DNA from: Meghimatium bilineatum
Taxonomy: Eukaryota; Mollusca; Gastropoda; Stylommatophora; Philomycidae
Reading direction: 5' to 3'
Length of the DNA: 64,000 nt
NCBI GenBank assembly: GCA_034231615.1
Contig: CM067312.1
Coordinates: 875,501-939,500 of the forward strand
The position numbers and the translations under genes were made by a program. This document shows positions 54,945 to 64,000 of this stretch, piece after piece. The first letter of the stretch is position 1. Each line of letters opens with the position of its first letter. The notes below the pieces were generated by a model. It searched no databases and had not been told where the DNA came from. It saw nothing but the letters and a program-made list of their open reading frames with translations.

Positions 54945-55195
54945 GTGTCATCTGATGTCATTGTTGTTCCTGAATATTCTCCTACCGATGTCATAGTTGT
55001 TTCTGAATATTTTCTCACTGATGTCATAGTTGTTCCTGAATATTGTCTCACCAATGACATCGTTGTTCTTGAATATTGTCTCACAAATGACATCGTTGTT
55101 CCTGAATATTGTCTCACCAATGACATCGTTGTTCCTGAATATTGTCTCACAAATGACATCGTTGTTCCTGAATATTGTCTCACCAATGACATCGT
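54945..55195. repeat. 33 bp minisatellite, about 7.5 copies (left part)
   Basis: Units contain GTTGTTCCTGAATATTGTCT and CACCAATGACATC. Diverged copies resume at 55486 after the LINE insertion. Confidence 0.95.
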
Positions 55196-55485
55196 CACAT
55201 GTTCCGAAAGCTGAAGATTTGTGAGACAGACCTGTGCAACTGTGGACTGAGCCCAGAGACTGCAGAACACATTCTTCATGCCTGTCAACTCTACCAAGAA
55301 GAGAGGGAGAAAATATGGCCTACTGAGACGGCACTGCTTCCAGACTTGAGGGGTTCCATGGATGACCTGAAGCGAATCACACAATTCATTGAAGCTATTG
55401 GTGCTGTAACCTGATATCTGACTGAAGCTATTGGTGCTGTAACCTGATATCTGACTGAAGAACGATGAAGAAGAAGAAGAAGAAT
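55196..55485 (+). mobile_element. 5'-truncated LINE 3' end with GAA tail, inserted in the 33 bp array
   Basis: The plus strand reads LKICETDLCNCGLSPETA, EHILHACQLYQEEREKIW, LRGSMDDLKRITQFIEAI, ending in a stop at 55412-55414. C.CG...T.EH.L..C......R...W, with a final LK.T..FI..TG.., is a known LINE C-terminus with a CCHC-like knuckle. A 33 bp segment at the stop (GCTATTGGTGCTGTAACCTG) is duplicated, and a GATGAAGAAGAAGAAGAA tail follows. The frame is intact, so this is one of the younger insertions. Confidence 0.82.
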
Positions 55486-55531
55486 ATTTTCTCACTTGTG
55501 TCATCGTATTTCCTGAATATTTTGAAACTGG
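55486..55531. repeat. 33 bp minisatellite, right remnant
   Basis: AATATTTTCTCACTTGTGTC and ATTTCCTGAATATTTT continue the array at 54945-55195. Confidence 0.8.
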
Positions 55532-56289
55532 CAAGAACTTTATGTATATTGTCTGACCTAGCTTACAAATGTGTATGTGTGGGTATGTGTGTGTATGTGT
55601 GTATATGTTTACATTTATGAGAAGGTGGACGATGCCTGCACCAGTGTGTATCACATTAAAAGTGGCTTCACCCACATCTGTGACCTGTATCTGTAACATT
55701 ATAAGTGACAACTTCACCCTCATCTGTGACAACTCCTCCCACATGTGAGACTGATGTTTCTGATATTATGATGGCCAGTTACACCTGCAGTCTCCGCCCT
55801 CTGACTGCTATATGTCTGCCATAATTTCTCAAATATATGTAAACAAACTACCAAAGACAGTTTAAGACAGACCTGTAATCATTGATGTTAGAACAAGTTT
55901 AAGACAGACCTGTAATCATTGATGTTAGAACAAGTAACAATGACAAGGTCCCTTAACCACTGTAACTACAATCTCAGTAAATCTATGGTCGGTGATTGTC
56001 AGACGAACACAACTTTGCACATCTTTAAGGGCATCACCCATTAGTGACAACATGATAACTCACTTTTGATTAGTTCAAGCTTCGTGTGAAATTAATCCCA
56101 AGAGTGGCACTAGTTTGTCTACGACGTGTACATCAACCTCTTAATAAATAATCAAGATGTTGAGATGTGATGACATTATAGTGCTAGTCTATCTTACCAC
56201 CTTAAGTTGTCTGCTGACATGACATTTATGTGTACCAGATGCATGTAGGCAGTTCAGGTTTAGGAAAACGAGGGGTTTTTTTGGTTTGA
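55532..56289. other. Mostly unassigned; one 37 bp duplication
   Basis: GTAT-rich run at 55572-55610, and GTTTAAGACAGACCTGTAAT with CATTGATGTTAGAACAA twice at 55858-55932. No exon recognised. Confidence 0.5.
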
Positions 56290-56460
56290 GGGGGGATATT
56301 GTTACTTGCAGAGAGAGTTGGATATATTTGCATTAAATACGTGTAGTTATTCCTGTATACATACATCAACGGTTGAGAAAAATGGTAGAGAGAGTTGGAT
56401 ATATTTGAAGAACATACGTGTAGTTATTCATGTATACATACATAAAAGGTTGAAAAAAGT
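56290..56460. repeat. About 80 bp tandem duplication, 2 copies
   Basis: GAGAGTTGGATATATTTG, ACGTGTAGTTATTC and TGTATACATACAT repeat in order. Confidence 0.9.
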
Positions 56461-56829
56461 GGCATAGAGTAACAGTTGTGTTTACACATTCCTGACATCT
56501 GAGCACATGTGTTACATGTGTGTGTTTGTGAATATGTTGGTATCGTGTTCTGCATATGTTGACAACGTTAGCTCGTGTATGCTCAACTGATGTCAACAAA
56601 CGATTTCAGTGTTGACATATCTACATAATATAAACATCAGCTGTTGTCAAGGAATCAACCACGTATAACTTGGCTATATCACAGACAGAAGAAAGTCATT
56701 TTCAATAGTTCTCACACTCCCTACACCGTCTATGTTCGTGACATAACGGTCTAATGTTTCACCGATGGTTATCCAGTGTTGCCACCAAGATGTATCTGCA
56801 TGTGATTAAATTAATGTGAAGATATCCTC
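56461..56829. other. Unassigned unique sequence
   Basis: No feature recognised on either strand. Confidence 0.4.
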
Positions 56830-58050
56830 ACATTTTTTACACTTCAACTCTCTACATGACTACTCTCTACAGTCAATCTTCCACCATCTCAACTCCCTAC
56901 ATCACAATTCTCAACATCTCAGCTCAGTACATCACATTTCCCAACATCTCAACGCAGTACATCACATTTCCCAACATCTCAACTCCTTACATCACATTTC
57001 CCAACATCTCAACTCCCCACATCTCAAATCCACACATCTCAACTTATCTCAACTCCACTCATCTCAACTCCAAACATCTAAACTCCAAACATCTTAACTC
57101 CAAAGATCTAAACTCCCCTCATCTCAACTCCTCACAACGCAACTCCAAAAATCACAACTCCCCACAACTCATCTCCACAAATCACAACTCCATATATATC
57201 AACTCCACACATCTCAACTCTCAACATCTCAAATTCCCACAACTCAAAACGCAACATCTCACCTCCCAACATGTCAACTCCAAACATCTAAACTCTACAC
57301 ATATCAACTCCAGACATCTCAACTCCATACATCTCAATTCCACACATCTAAACTCCCATCATCTCAACTCCCAAAATATCAACTTCCCAGATCTCAATTC
57401 CCAATATTTCAACTCCCCACATATCAACTCCACACATCTCAACTCCACACACCTTCAATCCAAAAATCACAACTCCACACATCTCAACTCTCCACTCCAC
57501 AAATTACAACTCCACATATATCAACTCCACACATCTCAACTCCAGACATCTCAACTCCCCACATTTCAACTCCACACATGTCAACTCCCCTCATCTCAAC
57601 TCCACACATCTCAACTCTCCACATCTCAACACCCAAATCTCAATTTTCAACATTTTAACTCCCATCATCTCAACTCCCCTCATCTCAACTCCCCACATCT
57701 CAACTTCCCAATTGTCAAATCCTAGCATCTCTGTTTCCCAAATCCCATCTCCCTATATCTCAACTCCATACATGTAAACTCCCACATATCAATTCCCTAC
57801 ATCTCTACTCCCTACATCTCAATTCCTTACATCTCTACTCCCTACATCTCTACTCCCTACATCTCTACTCCCTACATCTCTACTCCATACATCTCTACTC
57901 CCTACATCTCTACTCCCTACATCTCTACTCCCTACATCTCTACTCCTTACATCTCTACTCCTTACATCTCTTCTACCTACATCTCTACTCCCTACATCTC
58001 TACTCCTTACATCTCTACTCCTTACATCTCTACTCCCTACATTTCAACGG
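56830..58050. repeat. 15 bp satellite, about 80 copies
   Basis: Unit CTCAACTCCACACAT with many variants to about 57780. Then a purer block CTCTACTCCCTACAT (57795-58045) of about 17 copies. Five codons per unit keep frames open. Confidence 0.96.
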
Positions 58051-58119
58051 ACTAATCACAATAATTTCGTCTAAAAAGGCGGAAATATTTTTACCACTAA
58101 TAAATTGGAAATTGAGAAT

Positions 58120-58275
58120 TCCACTATTCTTTCTGTAAATCGCTCCTCTAAAGTGGGGCTTGCTGTGTAGACAAACTACGAACGAGAAGAAGATAGATCC
58201 ATTATCAACTAGAGAGAGAGACTCGAACCCATCTAGTACAATCTGAACTATAGCTAGGCGTACACCCGTTAGATC
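58120..58275 (-). mobile_element. tRNA-like SINE head
   Basis: On the minus strand ATCTAACGGGTGTACGCCTA is followed by a near-perfect B-box, GGGTTCGAGTCTC, and then a T/C-rich body. No sister copy in the window, so family membership is open. Confidence 0.55.
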
Positions 58276-58789
58276 ATGTTTTCGGATGTGCAGTTTTCTG
58301 AGTTCTAATGTAGATTACTGATTGCATTGCTGAATGTAATAATCAACAGTTTTATGTAAGTGAATTGTTCATGATTGACAAAATACGCATAATATGACTA
58401 TATGTCAGAGTTGTGTATAGTTGTCTAGTCAAGTCTAGTTAAGTCGGTCTCAGATCTTGTATAGTTGTCTGGTCAAGTCTAGTTAAGTAGGTCTCAGATC
58501 GTCTATTGCATAGAATCATGATTATATATTGTCTGATTATCTGGTCTTTATATAACCATTGACGCACATTCGCTGAATAATGTGTGTTTAGGTGGGGTGT
58601 TTTCTTATAGTGTGTGGTTAGGTGGGGTGTTTTCTTATAGTGTATGGTTAGTACATGGGAGTCTGATCTGATGTGCTCATGTGGAGTTCATGTCTAGATC
58701 ATTGTTTACCAAAGGTGAGTCTTCTGCCAGCTTGATTATGTGAAAAATATTGATTGGCTACTTGGAGTCTGTTCTAGTGTATAAAGGCA
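58276..58789. other. Unassigned with two short duplications
   Basis: GTATAGTTGTCT.GTCAAGTC with TAGTTAAGT.GGTCTCAGAT twice at 58416-58500, and GGTTAGGTGGGGTGTTTTCT twice at 58587-58645. Confidence 0.6.
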
Positions 58790-59075
58790 TGTATCTATGT
58801 GGGGTATACACTTGTATCTATGTGGGGTCTTCACTTGTATCTATGTGGGGTCTACACTTGTATCTATGTGGGGTCTACACTTGTATCTATGTGGGGTCTA
58901 CACTTGTATCTATGTGGGGTCTACACTTGTATCTATGTGGGGTCTACACTTGTATCTATGTGGGGTCTACACTTGTATCTATGTGGGGTCTACACTTGTA
59001 TTTATGTGGGGTCTACACTTGTATCTATGTGGGGTCTACACTTGTATCTATGTGGGGTCTACACTTGTATATAAC
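58790..59075. repeat. 23 bp minisatellite, 12 copies
   Basis: Unit TGTATCTATGTGGGGTCTAC plus ACT. Confidence 0.97.
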
Positions 59076-59109
59076 AATGTTTGGGTTGGTATAAAAGTTT
59101 TGTTCACCT

Positions 59110-59545
59110 GAATAAAGATGTGTGGCTAGAAGTAGTCTGTCCCCCTGTATAAGGAAGTATGGCTAGATGTAGTCTGTCCCCTTGTATAAGGAAGTATGGC
59201 TAGATGTAGTCTGTCCCCCTGTATAAGGAAGTATGGCTAGATGCAGTCTGTCCCCCTGTATAAGGAAGTATGGCTAGATGTAGTCTGTCCCCCTGTATAA
59301 GGAAGTATGGCTAGATGTAGTCTGTCCCCCTGTATAAGGAAGTATGGCTAGATGCAGTCTGTCCCCCTGTATAAGGAAGTATGGCTAGATGCAGTCTGTC
59401 CCCCTGTATAAGGAAGTATGGCTAGATGCAGTCTGTCCCCCTGTATAAGGAAGTATGGCTAGATGTAGTCTGTCCCCCTGTATAAGGAAGTATGGCTAGA
59501 TGCAGTCTGTCCCCTTGTATAAGGAAGTATGGCTAGATGGTGTCT
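59110..59545. repeat. 37 bp minisatellite, about 11.5 copies
   Basis: Units contain GGCTAGATGTAGTCTGTCCC and CCTGTATAAGGAAGTAT; GTAGTC/GCAGTC subtypes. Confidence 0.97.
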
Positions 59546-59594
59546 AAATATTAACGTTAAGTAGGAACTATGAACATGTTCAAATAATGTTTGT

Positions 59595-61644
59595 TAGAAT
59601 ACAGTCTAGCTAGTAGTCGAACAGCTAGAATACAGTCTAGCTAGTAGTCGAACAGCTAGAATACAGTCTAGCTAGTAGTCGAACAGCTAGAATACAGTCG
59701 CGCTAGTAGTCGGACAGGTAGAATACAGTCGAGATAGTAGTCGAGCTAGTAGTCGGACAGGTAGAATACAGTCGAGATAGTAGTCGAACAGCTAGAATAC
59801 AGTCGCGCTAGTAGTCGGACAGGTAGAATACAGTCGAGCTAGTAGTCGGACAGGTAGAATACAGTCGAGATAGTAGTCGAGCTAGTAGTCGGACAGGTAG
59901 AATACAGTCGAGATAGTAGTCGAGCTAGTAGTCGGACAGGTAAAATACAGTCGAGCTAGTAGTAGAACAGCTAGAATACAGTCGAGCTAGTAGTCGAGCT
60001 AGTAGTCGAACAGGTAGAATACAGTCGAGATAGTAGTCGAACAGCTAGAATACAGTCGAGCTAGTTGTCGAACAGCTAGAATACAGTCGAGATAGTAGTA
60101 GAACAGCTAGAATACAGTCGAGCTAGTAGTCGAACAGCTAGAATACAGTCGTGCTAGTAGTAGAACAGCTAGAATACAGTCGAGATAGTAGTAGAACAGC
60201 TAGAATACAGTCGAGCTAGTAGTAGAACAGCTAGAATACAGTCCAGCTAGTAGTCGGACAGGTAGAATACAGTCGAGCTAGTAGTAGAACAGCTAGAATA
60301 CAGTCGCGCTAGTAGTCGAGCTAGTAGTCGGACAGGTAGAATACAGTCGAGATAGTAGTAGAACAGCTAGAATACAGTCGAGATAGTAGTAGAACAGCTA
60401 GAATACAGTCGCGCTAGTAGTCGAGCTAGTAGTCGAACACGTAGAATACAGTCGAGATAGTAGTAGAACAGCTAGAATACAGTCGAGATAGTAGTAGAAC
60501 AGCTAGAATACAGTCGCGCTAGTAGTCGAGCTAGTAGTCGGACAGGTAGAATACAGTCGAGATAGTAGTAGAACAGCTAGAATACAGTCGAGATAGTAGT
60601 AGAACAGCTAGAATACAGTCGAGATAGTAGTAGAACAGCTAGAATACAGTCGAGATAGTAGTAGAACAGCTAGAATACAGTCGCGCTAGTAGTCGAGCTA
60701 GTAGTCGGACAGGTAGAATACAGTCGAGATAGTAGTAGAACAGCTAGAATACAGTCGAGATAGTAGTAGAACAGCTAAAATACAGTCGCGCTAGTAGTCG
60801 AGCTAGTAGTCGGACAGGTAGAATACAGTCGAGATAGTAGTAGAACAGCTAGAATACAGCCGAGATAGTAGTAGAACAGCTAGAATACAGTCGAGATAGT
60901 AGTAGAACAGCTAGAATACAGTCGCGCTAGTAGTCGAGCTAGTAGTCGGACAGGTAGAATACAGTCGAGATAGTAGTAGAACAGCTAGAATACAGCCGAG
61001 ATAGTAGTAGAACAGCTAGAATACAGTCGAGCTAGTAGTCGAACAGCTAGAATACAGTCGAGCTAGTAGTAGAACAGCTAGAATACAGTCGAGCTAGTAG
61101 TCGGACAGGTAGAATACAGTCGAGCTAGTAGTAGAACAGCTAGAATACAGTCGCGCTAGTAGTCGAGCTAGTAGTCGGACAGGTAGAATACAGTCGAGAT
61201 AGTAGTAGAACAGCTAGAATACAGTCGAGCTAGTAGAACAGCTAGAATACAGCCGAGATAGTAGTAGAACAGCTAGAATACAGTCGAGCTAGTAGTCGAA
61301 CAGCTAGAATACAGTCGAGCTAGTAGTAGAACAGCTAGAATACAGTCGAGCTAGTAGTCGGACAGGTAGAATACAGTCGAGCTAGTAGTAGAACAGCTAG
61401 AATACAGTCGCGCTAGTAGTCGAGCTAGTAGTCGGACAGGTAGAATACAGTCGAGATAGTAGTAGAACAGCTAGAATACAGTCGAGCTAGTAGAACAGCT
61501 AGAATACAGTCGAGCTAGTAGTCCGACAGGTAGAATACAGTCGAGCTAGTAGTAGAACAGCTAGAATACAGTCGCGCTAGTAGTCGAGCTAGTAGTCGGA
61601 CAGCTAGAATACAGTCGAGATAGTAGTCGAACAGCTAGAATACA
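59595..61644 (+). repeat. 32 bp satellite with higher-order units, forward arm
   Basis: Monomers of the form GCTAGAATACAGTCGAGCTA plus GTAGTCGAACAG, with CGCG, GATAG, GTAGAAC and CGGACAGG variants. A composite of about 110 bp (CGCGCTAGTAGTCGAGCTAG and following monomers) recurs many times between 60300 and 61600. Confidence 0.96.
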
Positions 61645-62110
61645 TTCGACTGTATTCTAGCTGTTCGACTACTAGCTCGACTGTATTCTAGCTGTTCTAC
61701 TACTATCTCGACTGTATTCTAGCTGTTCTACTACTAGCTCGACTACTAGCTCGACTGTATTCTAGCTGTCCGACTACTAGCTCGACTGTATTCTAGCTGT
61801 TCTACTACTAGCTCGACTACTGGCTCGACTGTATTCTAGCTGTTCTACTACTAGCTCGACTGTATTCTAGCTGTTTTACTACTAGCTCGACTGTATTCTA
61901 GCTGTTCTACTACTATCTCGACTGTATTCTACCTGTCCGACTACTAGCTCGACTACTAGCTCGACTGTATTCTAGCTGTTCTACTACTAGCTCGACTGTA
62001 TTCTAGCTGTTCTACTACTAGCTCGACTACTAGCTCGACTGTATTCTAGCTGTTCGACTACTAGCTAGACTGTATTCTAGCTGTTCGACTACTAGCTCGA
62101 TAGATTTCTA
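61645..62110 (-). repeat. Same 32 bp satellite, inverted arm
   Basis: From 61651 the units are reverse complements (CTGTATTCTAGCTGTTCGAC). The switch is a perfect 24 bp palindrome arm pair (61621-61644 and 61651-61674) around TTCGAC. Confidence 0.97.
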
Positions 62111-62124
62111 GCTGTTCAACTACT

Positions 62125-62185
62125 TGATTACTGCGGCACATTACCGTGGTTACTGTGGGACATTACCGTGATGACTGCGGCACGT
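62125..62185. repeat. 23 bp repeat, about 2.5 copies
   Basis: ACTGCGGCACATTACCGTGG and diverged copies. Confidence 0.8.
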
Positions 62186-62214
62186 CTGAAAGTAGAAAGT
62201 AGAAATCATTAGTA

Positions 62215-62370
62215 GAAAGATGATTTTTACTGGTATAGGACACGTCACCACGATGAATGGATCATTTCTTCTCGTATAGGTCACGTCACCACGAAGAATG
62301 GATCATTTCTTCTCGTATAGGTCACGTCACCACGAAGAATGGATCATTTCTTCTCGTATAGGTCACGTCG
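62215..62370. repeat. 41 bp minisatellite, about 3.5 copies
   Basis: Units contain GGTCACGTCACCACGAAGAA and TGGATCATTTCTTCTCGTAT. Confidence 0.95.
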
Positions 62371-62604
62371 CAACGATGATACATTTTCAACTTGTATGTT
62401 GCAGTACACGAGTAAACGTCATATTTTGTTACTGTAAGGTACTTTTAAACTGTTGCTATTGTGAGGCCATGTGTTGAACCATATGTTTCAATGATTATAT
62501 GAGCCACGTGTTTAACGATTTGATCATATACGTCACTGATTAAATGAGGCAATGTGTTTAACCGTTTGACCATATGCTTCATTGATTATTAGAAAATAAC
62601 ACAC

Positions 62605-62755
62605 GTCCGAATGTTTATTTCACACACAACCGATCTGAACACGCCGTGAATGTTTATTTCAGACACAACCGATCTGAACACGCCGTGAATGTTTATTTCA
62701 CACACAACCGATCTGAACACGCCGTGAATGTTTATTTCACACACAACCGATCTGA
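62605..62755. repeat. 39 bp minisatellite, 4 copies
   Basis: Units contain GAATGTTTATTTCACACACA and ACCGATCTGAACACGCCGT. A weaker duplication of about 65 bp (TGTTTAAC..TTTGA.CATAT) precedes it at 62470-62590. Confidence 0.95.
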
Positions 62756-62839
62756 ACACTCTATGATCTGTCAGACGTTTCCTAGAAGCAGACATGATTT
62801 TAAAAACACCTAAGGTAAATTGTAGTTTGTTTGCCAATT

Positions 62840-63010
62840 AGCATTACTGGACACAAACTTGACATGATATGACTTGATATTTGAATGACTTGACAGTAGC
62901 TTGACATGATATGACTTGATATTTGAATGACTTGACAGTAGCTTGACATGTCACGTGAAACACTTGACATTAGCTTGACATGTCACGTGAAACACTTGAC
63001 AGCAGCTTGA
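62840..63010. repeat. Two interleaved short repeats
   Basis: GCTTGACATGATATGACTTG twice, then CTTGACATGTCACGTGAAAC twice; all share CTTGACA. Confidence 0.92.
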
Positions 63011-63017
63011 AGCATGT

Positions 63018-63160
63018 ATAGAGAGGAAGAGAGGAAGAGAAAGAGAGAGGTTTACGAGAGGAAGTGAGATAATGAGAGTAAGAAAGCAGATATACAGAGA
63101 AATAAAGATATAAACAAATATTAAACATGTATATACTGGGGGGGGGAGGGGGGGTTCCCG
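63018..63160. other. Purine-rich tract and G-run
   Basis: AGAGAGGAAGAGAGGAAG-type purine tract at 63020-63070, and TGGGGGGGGGAGGGGGGG at 63137-63154, which could form a G-quadruplex or triplex. Confidence 0.75.
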
Positions 63161-63344
63161 AAAATGATCTTTTTCTCCACATTTCTTTCTCTTCAACTGC
63201 CCATCCTCGTGTCCGGCTTCAATCTAGCAATGTTGACCGCAGGGTCATCAATCGACCGTCTGCCATCTGTGATGTGATTGCGTATCTGTTTTCATTAATT
63301 TCGATATCGATATTCGATTACCGAGAATAATCGCATTGTACGTG

Positions 63345-63487
63345 ATTCCAGAAGTGTTTTACAATTGACACCAAACCTGGTGGTCTATACGTGATTCCAG
63401 AAGTGTTTTACAATTGACACCAAACCTGGTGGTCTATACGTGATTCCAGAAGTGTTTTACAATTGACACCAAACCTGGTGGTCTATT
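63345..63487. repeat. 49 bp minisatellite, 3 copies
   Basis: Units contain GTGATTCCAGAAGTGTTTTA and CAATTGACACCAAACCTGGT. Confidence 0.96.
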
Positions 63488-63864
63488 TGTTCCGAATTGT
63501 GACTGTACTCATGAAAGTAGAGAGATGGTGTAGATACCGCAATGAACTCTATTTCAACATAATCATGGCGTCGAGTCAATGAATGAACAAGCCAAATGCG
63601 TGCCGATTGTTATCTCCGCTACATATCTATTGGCAGGTACACATTACAATTGTTGGTTTCCTTTCAGTTCATATCTCCCTTCGATTCAACAACTTCCTTT
63701 AACACACCCATATCTGCTTCAACTGCCCGCGGCACAATTAATCTGAAATCTGTGGATATTTTCGTAATCTCTGCAGTTATTCTCATTTCCATAACTGGAT
63801 TATCTCACATTACAGACCGGATGTCAAAGAATCAGTCTACCTGATAAGACATAGATAATAATTA
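63488..63864. other. Unassigned unique sequence
   Basis: A plus ORF (63596-63844) has a hydrophobic stretch (DIFVISAVILISITGL) but no recognised family or splice context. Confidence 0.35.
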
Positions 63865-63920
63865 TGTCAAAAAATTATACAGCCATAGATAAAAATTATA
63901 CAGCCATAGATAAAAATTAG
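63865..63920. repeat. 19-21 bp repeat, 3 copies
   Basis: AAAATTATACAGCCATAGAT repeated; 63921-64000 is unassigned. Confidence 0.9.
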
Positions 63921-64000
63921 AGCTACACGCCAGCAACGTCTAGATTGTCATTGACAATTCATTATTCACATCTACTCCGTTTTGCCTGGGTTTTTCCCCT

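Noticed and set aside
63596..63844. Small membrane protein
   Set aside because: A single hydrophobic stretch in an 82-residue ORF without family, splice or expression support.

Overview
The window is animal (metazoan) nuclear DNA, AT-rich and gene-poor. It has no bacterial-style operons. The one convincing host coding segment is a class A GPCR exon that stops at a canonical GTAAGT splice donor. The rest is tandem arrays and decayed LINEs, tRNA-like SINEs and Penelope-like fragments. The GPCR resembles the cholecystokinin/gastrin/sulfakinin receptor group. Together with the retroelement mix this suggests a lophotrochozoan, most likely a mollusc, but the species is inferred, not shown.

Layout. 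1-5300: minisatellites and a deleted minus-strand LINE. 5704-6244: exon with the N-terminus, TM1, TM2 and first extracellular loop of the GPCR. No later receptor exon was found on the plus strand, so much or all of 6.2-64 kb may be one long intron. 6.2-17.7 kb: large arrays (31, 36, 24, 42 and 23 bp units) with SINE, LINE and Penelope-like scraps between them. 17.7-19.1 kb: minus-strand LINE with a SINE inside it. 19.5-30 kb: more arrays, a LINE 3' end, SINEs and a dispersed repeat present in two orientations. 30.7-31.4 kb: LINE endonuclease domain. 31.4-41 kb: arrays. 41.3-46 kb: mosaic of LINE pieces, one of which runs into a 28 bp array. 46.6-48.8 kb: 55 bp array of about 41 copies. 50.3-53.6 kb: a long intron-less pseudogene of a conserved invertebrate family of unknown function, broken by three arrays and a retroposon. 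53.9-55.5 kb: LINE with a nested SINE carrying a target-site duplication, then a LINE 3' end inside an older array. 56.8-62.1 kb: arrays ending in a 2.5 kb array whose units switch strand at 61645-61650. 62.1-64 kb: short repeats and unique sequence.

By an eye tally about half of the window is tandem repeat. The most interesting theme is where arrays begin. Several can be read as local expansions of a piece of a recognisable coding element: LINE reverse transcriptase just after the palm (twice, at the same conserved spot), LINE endonuclease, a SINE body, a Penelope-like ORF, and the 50-53 kb pseudogene (three times). This suggests that minisatellites here are repeatedly born from transposon and dying-gene sequence by short tandem duplication.

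All family calls are from reading translations by eye; no database search was run.
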